A DNA stretch of 64,000 nucleotides from the NCBI GenBank assembly GCA_019359045.1, contig JAHHIA010000001.1:766299-830298 (forward strand), written 5' to 3'. Position numbers and translations under genes: made by a program. This stretch comes from Scytolyngbya sp. HA4215-MV1. GTDB taxonomy: Bacteria; Cyanobacteriota; Cyanobacteriia; Leptolyngbyales; Leptolyngbyaceae. The notes under the pieces are model-generated. The model worked only from the letters and a program-made list of their open reading frames with translations, searched no databases and was not told the DNA's origin. Shown here piece after piece: positions 56,170-61,493 of the stretch. The stretch's first letter is position 1; each line of letters opens with the position of its first letter.

Positions 56170-56436
56170 TAGGTTTCTCTGGTTGATTGCAAAGGTGAAT
56201 AACTGGTGCAGGTAGAATATCTTTGCCAAATCGTGATGCTTTAAGGGCTGCTTAGCGCATCTCTTCCAAGTTTTGCCAGGGTAAGCAATCTGCCAATAAG
56301 GACTCCCGCTCTAAAGGAAATAGAAAAGATAAAAACCAGAGATGATCCTGACAAACTGGACGATAGCTCTTTGTCTGAGAATGGGGATGTTGCATAGGTT
56401 GCGGCTGTGCCCTGTAGAAAATAAAATTCCCTTCTG

Positions 56437-56482
56437 TACCGTTCGTTCGGTATGTAAAAAAAACTGTACCGTTCGTTCGGTA
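56437..56482. promoter_or_regulatory. Two TetR-type operator copies in the GST/TetR spacer
   Basis: The 16-bp sequence TACCGTTCGTTCGGTA, a partial palindrome with TACCG/CGGTA arms, occurs twice (56437-56452 and 56467-56482), 30 bp apart and so on the same face of the helix. The second copy overlaps a TATAAT (-10 box, 56481-56486) just before the tetR gene. This is a typical self-repressing TetR operator and may also control the divergent GST group, about 270 bp away. Confidence 0.75.
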
Positions 56483-56515
56483 TAATTGTCAATAGACGAG
56501 TTCCATTTTTTGCGG

Positions 56516-57097
56516 ATGTCTAAACAGGCTTATGTGTCCACGCTACTTAAACTCTTTCGTCAGTTTGGTTATGAGGGAGTTACTCTGTCCAAAATCTCCC
56601 AAGAAACGGGATTAGGAAAAGCCAGCCTCTACCATCACTTTCCCGGTGGTAAAGCAGAGATGGCGGAGGCGGCTTTGACTCAGGTGAACCAGTGGTTAGA
56701 AACCAATATTTTGCAGATTCTTGCTGACACTGCTGCTTTGGCAGAGAGTTGTGAAACTAACCCGATCGCTAAATTTCAGTCCATGTGTGAGGAAACCAAT
56801 CGATTTTTCAATGAAGGAAAAAATTCCTGTCTGTGGGCAGTCTTTGTCATGGAACAATCGAGTGATGACTTGATGCACGATCGCATTCGTTGGGCATTTT
56901 CCCAATGGATTGCAGCGATCGCTAAAGTTCTCGTCGCTGCAGGACTGGATGAGACCCTGGCAACCCAACGCGGTGAAGATGCCATGATCGCGATTCAGGG
57001 CGCTCTGGTTCTGTCTCACGGATTGAAAGATGTTGCACCCTTTCAGCGGGTGATTCAACAATTGCCTCAACAACTCTGCCAGGGCATGGGTGATTGA
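56516..57097 (+). CDS. TetR/AcrR family transcriptional regulator
   Basis: This 193-residue TetR-family repressor has an N-terminal HTH (about 10-50): FRQFGYEGVTLSKISQETGL, GKASLYHHFPGGKAEM. The C-terminal all-helical ligand-binding domain contains CLWAVFVMEQSSDDLMHD. I take the ATG at 56516; an upstream TTG at 56486 overlaps the -10 box. Two palindromic operators lie upstream. It probably represses itself and perhaps the divergent GST-PNPOx-DUF1348 genes. Confidence 0.9.
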   Translation: MSKQAYVSTLLKLFRQFGYEGVTLSKISQETGLGKASLYHHFPGGKAEMAEAALTQVNQWLETNILQILADTAALAESCETNPIAKFQSMCEETNRFFNEGKNSCLWAVFVMEQSSDDLMHDRIRWAFSQWIAAIAKVLVAAGLDETLATQRGEDAMIAIQGALVLSHGLKDVAPFQRVIQQLPQQLCQGMGD

Positions 57098-57143
57098 GTC
57101 AGTTATTGCTGAAGAGCAATATGAATTGAAACGAAGTTTCAAT

Positions 57144-57860
57144 TCATACAACTCCCAATTCATACCCGGAATCAGCAACACTGGCAAGCAGAGGAGCCAG
57201 ACGATCGCGGTGTCCCGGTGTCCAGGTTTCGCCCATTAATTTGTAGTTCATGCGCGGAAAGTAACCGTAGCGTTGTCCCAATTCCCCACTCAACAAGGTC
57301 ATGCGCTCGATCGTGCGGGCATTGGCAAGCCGTCCGGCATCAATGTAGCGAAACGGTGTGTTTTCTACTAACTTCAGCACTGTCGCTTTTGCGTCTGCGT
57401 CGTCACTCACCACAAACACATCGCTCACGCTTTCGCCAAAGTGAGGTGCGTCAAACACTTCCCACCAGACATTTTTGAAAGCACCCACCACTCGCGTTTT
57501 AGGGAACCGATGCTGAATCTGCTCTGCGCCACTGGTATCCCAGGGCAGGATGAAATCGGTGTAGGTATCGTTAAAGGGATTGGAAATGTCGAGATAGATC
57601 TTGCCATCGAATTGAGGTCGCAAGGGTTCTAGTGTCTCCAACATGCCATCGCGCAAAAACATGGCAGGCAGAATGACATCGGCATTCGCAGCCTCGGCAT
57701 AAGTTCCAGCGGACAGGGTTGCCTGCTCCAGCCCTTGCACAATTTGTCTGGCGCGATCGATTTGCCGCGACCCCAAAATCACAGTTTGCCCAGCTTGAGC
57801 CAACATCCGAGCCAGGCGCACTCCCATTCTGCCCGTTCCCAAAATCCCGATCGTGGTCAT
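57144..57860 (-). CDS. NAD(P)-binding oxidoreductase, F420:NADP reductase-like
   Basis: This 238-residue protein has a Rossmann fold of the F420_oxidored type: GILGTGRMGVRLARMLAQAG, VILGSRQIDRARQI, YLDISNPFNDTYTDFILP and VVGAFKNVWWEVF. It resembles NADPH-dependent reductases related to archaeal F420:NADP oxidoreductase; cyanobacteria do not generally use F420, so the true electron partner is unclear. A TetR gene lies 200 nt upstream on the same strand and could control it. Confidence 0.85.
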   Translation of the reverse strand: MTTIGILGTGRMGVRLARMLAQAGQTVILGSRQIDRARQIVQGLEQATLSAGTYAEAANADVILPAMFLRDGMLETLEPLRPQFDGKIYLDISNPFNDTYTDFILPWDTSGAEQIQHRFPKTRVVGAFKNVWWEVFDAPHFGESVSDVFVVSDDADAKATVLKLVENTPFRYIDAGRLANARTIERMTLLSGELGQRYGYFPRMNYKLMGETWTPGHRDRLAPLLASVADSGYELGVV

Positions 57861-58060
57861 CGTCTTTCTCCTTTTACTTCCTACTAGTTGGATGTTAAAC
57901 GGGTAAAAAAATTCTGATTCTGAGGGATTTTGTGTTGGATCTCTGAAATCCTCTAAGGGCCTAGCATTCGGGCAATATTCTTTGCAAGATTACATCGATT
58001 TTTAGCCGAATACTAAGCCCCTACACCAGGTCAACACAAACTGGGGTAGAACCAGAAAAA

Positions 58061-58639
58061 TTACCCCTTGATTAATTGCAGCAATTGCTCAATCACTGAA
58101 TGAAACTGGTTGGTCGTCCCCTGGGCGCGGGCAATCAACATGCCGCCCTCCAGTAACCCAAAAATCAAGGCTGCTGTTACGGTCACTTCGCCGGTAAAGC
58201 GAAAACTGCCGTTCTGCTGCCCCGCTTTGAGCAAAGTGACCAATCGTTCTTCGTTCGCTCGATAGAAGTTGCGAACCTGTTCCACAGAAGGATGATTCAG
58301 GGCGGTTAATTCTGCCCCTAGCATGGCACAAAGGCAAACTTTCTCTTGACTGCCACTGTTGAGTGTGGCTTCAAACAGGCTGCAATAGCGTCGCAACTTG
58401 ACCTCTGGAGCATCGCTGGTTGCCAGAATCCCATCCACTATCCGCAAAAAACGATCGCTGTAGCGATCGAGTAGCGCCACCAGCAAATCATCTTTTTTAG
58501 GAAAATGGGTATGGATACTAGCTTTGCGAATGCCCACAATTTCGCTAATGTCTTGATAGCTCATACCATTCACGCCGAGGCGTTGAATGAGATCCTGAGC
58601 TGCATCCAGAATCAGCGTTTTGGTATCCGTTTGCTTCAT
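58061..58639 (-). CDS. TetR/AcrR family transcriptional regulator
   Basis: This 192-residue TetR-family repressor has an HTH in LGVNGMSYQDISEIVGIRKA and ASIHTHFPKKDDLLVALLDR, and a C-terminal domain (VCLCAMLGAELTALNHPSVE) of the TetR_C type. The ATG is at 58639. A perfect 28-bp palindrome begins 2 nt upstream of the start, the expected site for autorepression. It may also control the oxidoreductase gene downstream on the same strand (57144-57860). Confidence 0.9.
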   Translation of the reverse strand: MKQTDTKTLILDAAQDLIQRLGVNGMSYQDISEIVGIRKASIHTHFPKKDDLLVALLDRYSDRFLRIVDGILATSDAPEVKLRRYCSLFEATLNSGSQEKVCLCAMLGAELTALNHPSVEQVRNFYRANEERLVTLLKAGQQNGSFRFTGEVTVTAALIFGLLEGGMLIARAQGTTNQFHSVIEQLLQLIKG

Positions 58640-58641
58640 GA

Positions 58642-58669
58642 ATTCATCCTACCTACTGGTAGGATGAAT
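58642..58669. promoter_or_regulatory. Perfect palindromic TetR operator
   Basis: The arm ATTCATCCTACC (58642-58653) and its exact reverse complement (58658-58669) flank a TACT centre. The palindrome lies 2 nt before the start of the TetR gene at 58639, so binding would block its transcription or translation. Confidence 0.75.
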
Positions 58670-58872
58670 GTCAATGACTGAATACCAAAAAGTCGGTTTA
58701 CAAATTCTCGTAGGGGCGAACGTCTGTCACTGGCTTCAACTTAAAGCAGGGATTCTCCAGATCTCCTGGAACTGCTCATCTCGCTTGCGCTGACGTTTGC
58801 GAACAATTTGACGAGGGCTAACGAAGGGTGGTGTTTGATCAAAAAGGCAACCACGGCTTGGTATTAGAGGAG

Positions 58873-59061
58873 GTTGAAGCTGTGCTTAGGAACCTTGAAG
58901 CTGTCCTTAGGAATGGTGAAGCTGTGCTTAGGAATGTTGAAGCTGTCCTTAGGAATGGTGAAGCTGTCCTTAGGAATGTTGAAGCTGTGCTTAGGAACGT
59001 TGAAGCTGTGCTTAGGAACGTTGAAGCTGTCCTTAGGAATGTTGAAGCTGTCCTTAGGAAT
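58873..59061. repeat. Nine tandem copies of a 21-bp repeat
   Basis: Nine back-to-back 21-bp units run from 58873 to 59061, each beginning GTTGAAGCTGT (or GGTGAAGCTGT, CTTGAAGCTGT) and ending CTTAGGAAC or CTTAGGAAT. Units differ only at a few sites (G/C after TGT, C/T at the end, the first two bases). The array is open in two plus-strand frames, reading VEAVLRN heptads or (M/T)LK LCLG-type heptads. There are no spacers, so it is not a CRISPR. Minisatellite is the simplest reading; it lies about 210 nt upstream of the TIR gene. Confidence 0.85.
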
Positions 59062-59272
59062 GGTGTAGTTTTCGCAATGTTTGTTTACCGATCGTTACAA
59101 AACTGATGCGAGAGTGGTCAGCTGATTTTGGGGCATGCGTGGACGTTCGCCATAGTTCGGGGTGTATTTGTAAGGGTTGCTAGTAAATGCAAAAGGGGAA
59201 TGCGATTTTAGCTTTGATGCAAGATAATGAAGCGAAAGACTTAGACCGCTTAGCTAGCTCCCAATTTTTGCC

Positions 59273-60835
59273 ATGACACCTGTGACCGTTTTCTTCTCCT
59301 ATTCCCATCGCGATGAGAAACTGCGCGATAAGCTGGCACTGCATTTGGCACTGCTGCAGAAGCAGGGCGTGATCCAGTCCTGGCACGATCGCAAAATCAC
59401 GGCAGGGATGGAATGGGCACAGGCGATCGACGACAACCTCAACTCTGCCGAAATCATTTTGCTGTTGGTCAGTGACAACTTTTTGGCATCAGACTATTGC
59501 TACGACATTGAGATGCAACGGGCAATGGAGCGCCATGCAGCCCAAGAAGCCCTGGTAGTGCCAATTATTCTCAAGCCTGTGGACTGGAGTGGGGCGCCCT
59601 TTGGTAAACTCCAGGCATTTCCCAAGGATGCCAAACCCGTGACCAAGTGGAGCAATCGGGATGAGGCGTTTACGAATATTGCTCAGGGGATTCGCACGGT
59701 GGCGACAGAAATGGCAAAGCGAGATCGCCCTCCCACCTCTGCATCTACTGCTGAAACTGCATTGGAGTTGGCGGCGGTGGTTGCTCCCGCTGCTGTGCCC
59801 GCTGCGCTGCGGCAAGCGGTGGAATTGGAAGAGCTGGGGGGACAGGTGCCCCTGGGGTCGCCCTTTTATGTCGAACGTCCGCCAGTGGAGCGAGACTGTT
59901 ATGCAGCGATCGTCAAACCGGGAGCCTTATTGCGGATTAAAGCACCACGCCAGATGGGCAAATCTTCTCTGACGATTCGGATTTTGCAGCAGGGAGAGCA
60001 ACAGGGATATCGCGGCGTGTGGCTCACCTTGCAACGCATTGCCGATCCCAACCTGGCAGATCTGGATAGCTTTTTGCAGTGGTTGTGCGATCGGGTTACC
60101 CGCAAACTGCGCCTTTCCAGCCAGGTCGGCGATCACTGGCAGGGACGAGCGGGATCGATGGACAAATGCACAGACTTTTTTGAACTGGAAATTTTGGAGG
60201 TGCTGCAAACGCCGCTGGTGCTCTGCCTGGATGAGGTGGACGAGGTGTTTAAGTATCCTGAAATTGCAGCAGACTTTTTGGGACTGTTGCGATCGTGGCA
60301 CGAAGAGTCGAAAATCAGCCCCCTCTGGCAAAATCTGCGCCTGGTGATTACCCATTCTGAGGAAGTCTACATTCCGCTGGACATTAACCAGTCGCCGTTT
60401 AACGTGGGGGTACCGATCGACTTGCCGCCGTTGACCCTGGCGCAACTGACGGATTTGACCCAGCGCCACGGTCTCACCTGGAACGATCGCGACCTGGCAC
60501 AACTGATGGCAATGGTGGGCGGACATCCCTACCTGACCCGGTTAGCTCTGCAACAACTGGCGCTGGGAGCAGTGACGCTGGCAGAGTTTTTGCAGGTAGC
60601 ACCGACTCAGGCGTGGCTGTTTGGTAACCATCTACGGCGGCATCTGGGCAATGTGGAAACGCACCAGTTAGGGGCAGCGATGAAGCAGGTGGTGAGTGCG
60701 GCGGAGCCGGTACGCTTGCCGATCGCTCAGGCTTCTAAGCTGGTCAATATGGGACTGGTGCGGTTTCAGGGCAATGATGTGGTGCCCCTCTGCGATCTCT
60801 ATCGGCAATATTTTCAGGAGATGTTGAGGGGGTAG
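59273..60835 (+). CDS. TIR domain fused to AAA-like ATPase
   Basis: This 520-residue protein has an N-terminal TIR domain (about 4-140): VFFSYSHRDEKLRDKLALHL, then DYCYDIEM with E80 at the position of the NADase glutamate. An AAA-like (AAA_35-type) ATPase follows (about 195-460), with Walker A APRQMGKSS (224-232) and Walker B LCLDEVDEVF (from about 317). The C-terminal helical part has the conserved AMVGGHPYLTRLALQQL. TIR domains in bacteria often degrade NAD+ on infection. The next gene encodes a related AAA-like domain without TIR. Confidence 0.88.
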   Translation: MTPVTVFFSYSHRDEKLRDKLALHLALLQKQGVIQSWHDRKITAGMEWAQAIDDNLNSAEIILLLVSDNFLASDYCYDIEMQRAMERHAAQEALVVPIILKPVDWSGAPFGKLQAFPKDAKPVTKWSNRDEAFTNIAQGIRTVATEMAKRDRPPTSASTAETALELAAVVAPAAVPAALRQAVELEELGGQVPLGSPFYVERPPVERDCYAAIVKPGALLRIKAPRQMGKSSLTIRILQQGEQQGYRGVWLTLQRIADPNLADLDSFLQWLCDRVTRKLRLSSQVGDHWQGRAGSMDKCTDFFELEILEVLQTPLVLCLDEVDEVFKYPEIAADFLGLLRSWHEESKISPLWQNLRLVITHSEEVYIPLDINQSPFNVGVPIDLPPLTLAQLTDLTQRHGLTWNDRDLAQLMAMVGGHPYLTRLALQQLALGAVTLAEFLQVAPTQAWLFGNHLRRHLGNVETHQLGAAMKQVVSAAEPVRLPIAQASKLVNMGLVRFQGNDVVPLCDLYRQYFQEMLRG

Positions 60836-60844
60836 GGGGGAAAG

Positions 60845-60957
60845 GGTAGATAGTAGGTGGTAGAGGGTAGATCGGGATGGGAGTCTCCTTCCCCGTCTTC
60901 CCCATTTACTATCTACCAAGATCTCCCCATCTACCGTCTACCTCCTACCCTCTACTC
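60845..60957. repeat. Inverted purine/pyrimidine repeat tract
   Basis: GGTAGATAGTA (60845-60855) and TACTATCTACC (60907-60917) form an 11-bp stem. GTAGAGGGTAGAT-type units on the left and CTACCGTCTACCTCCTACCC on the right continue the complementarity imperfectly. The same CTACC-type units appear again at 61438-61475, on the other side of the interrupted four-helix-bundle gene. Confidence 0.45.
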
Positions 60958-60961
60958 AATC

Positions 60962-61437
60962 ATGTCAATCGAACGCTTTGAACAGTTAGATGTTTGGCAG
61001 GAGGCACATCAGTTAGTATTACTGGTCTACCGAGCAACAGGTACGTTTCCGCAAGATGAAAAATTTGGGCTGGTTTCTCAAATGAGGCGATCGGCGGTTT
61101 CTGTGCCAGCTAACATTGCTGAAGGCTTCAAACGGCTTGGCAAGGGTGAGAAAATTCGCTTAGGACTTACGCACTTGAAGCTTACAATCTTGATCCCCCC
61201 TAGCCCCCCTTAAAAAGGGGGGAACTCCGAAAGCCCCCTTTTTAAGGGGGTTGGGGGATCTCCTTGCGTAAGTCCTATCGCTTTTACAATATTGCTCAAG
61301 CCTCTCTGGAAGAGCTGCGTTACTACTTCATTTTGTGTCGTGATTTAAGCTACGCCATTGAATACGAAACACTAGCAGGCAGAGCAGAACGAATCGCCAG
61401 AATGCTAACCGCACTGATTAAATCTCTAACGAAATAG
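60962..61437 (+). pseudogene. Four-helix-bundle protein (23S rRNA intervening-sequence family) split by a MITE
   Basis: The gene starts MSIERFEQLDVWQEAHQLVL and continues through the family signature SAVSVPANIAEGFKRLGKGE. After KIR it runs into a 117-bp element. Removing the element plus one copy of the flanking 5-bp duplication TCGCT (122 bp in all) joins it to FYNIAQASLEELRYYFILCR and gives a full 117-residue protein ending at the TAG at 61435. Proteins of this family are small bundles of unclear function, often beside mobile DNA. As it stands, translation would end at an unrelated tail within the element (about 84 codons). Confidence 0.85.
61161..61277. mobile_element. 117-bp MITE with 13-bp terminal inverted repeats and 5-bp target duplication
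   Basis: TAGGACTTACGCA begins the element (61161-61173) and its exact reverse complement ends it (61265-61277). It is flanked by TCGCT on both sides (61156-61160 and 61278-61282), a target-site duplication. The core has inverted runs CCCCCCTTAAAAAGGGGGG and CCCCCTTTTTAAGGGGG. No transposase is encoded; it would need to be moved in trans. It interrupts the four-helix-bundle gene. Confidence 0.85.
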
Positions 61438-61493
61438 TTCCCCCTCTACCCTCTACCCCCTACCTTCTCCCTTCTCCCCCCTCCCCATGTAGC

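Noticed and set aside
58738..58862. A basic minus-strand peptide stretch (FVSPRQIVRKRQRKRDEQF)
   Set aside because: It has no start codon after the preceding stop and no family I recognise; possibly a gene remnant, but unsupported.
58873..59061. The tandem array as a CRISPR
   Set aside because: Units are directly adjacent with no spacers and are too short.
58828..59106. A 92-codon frame through the 21-bp array as a real protein
   Set aside because: The openness follows from the 21-bp unit; another frame is equally open, no ribosome binding site is clear, and flanking codons show no family features.
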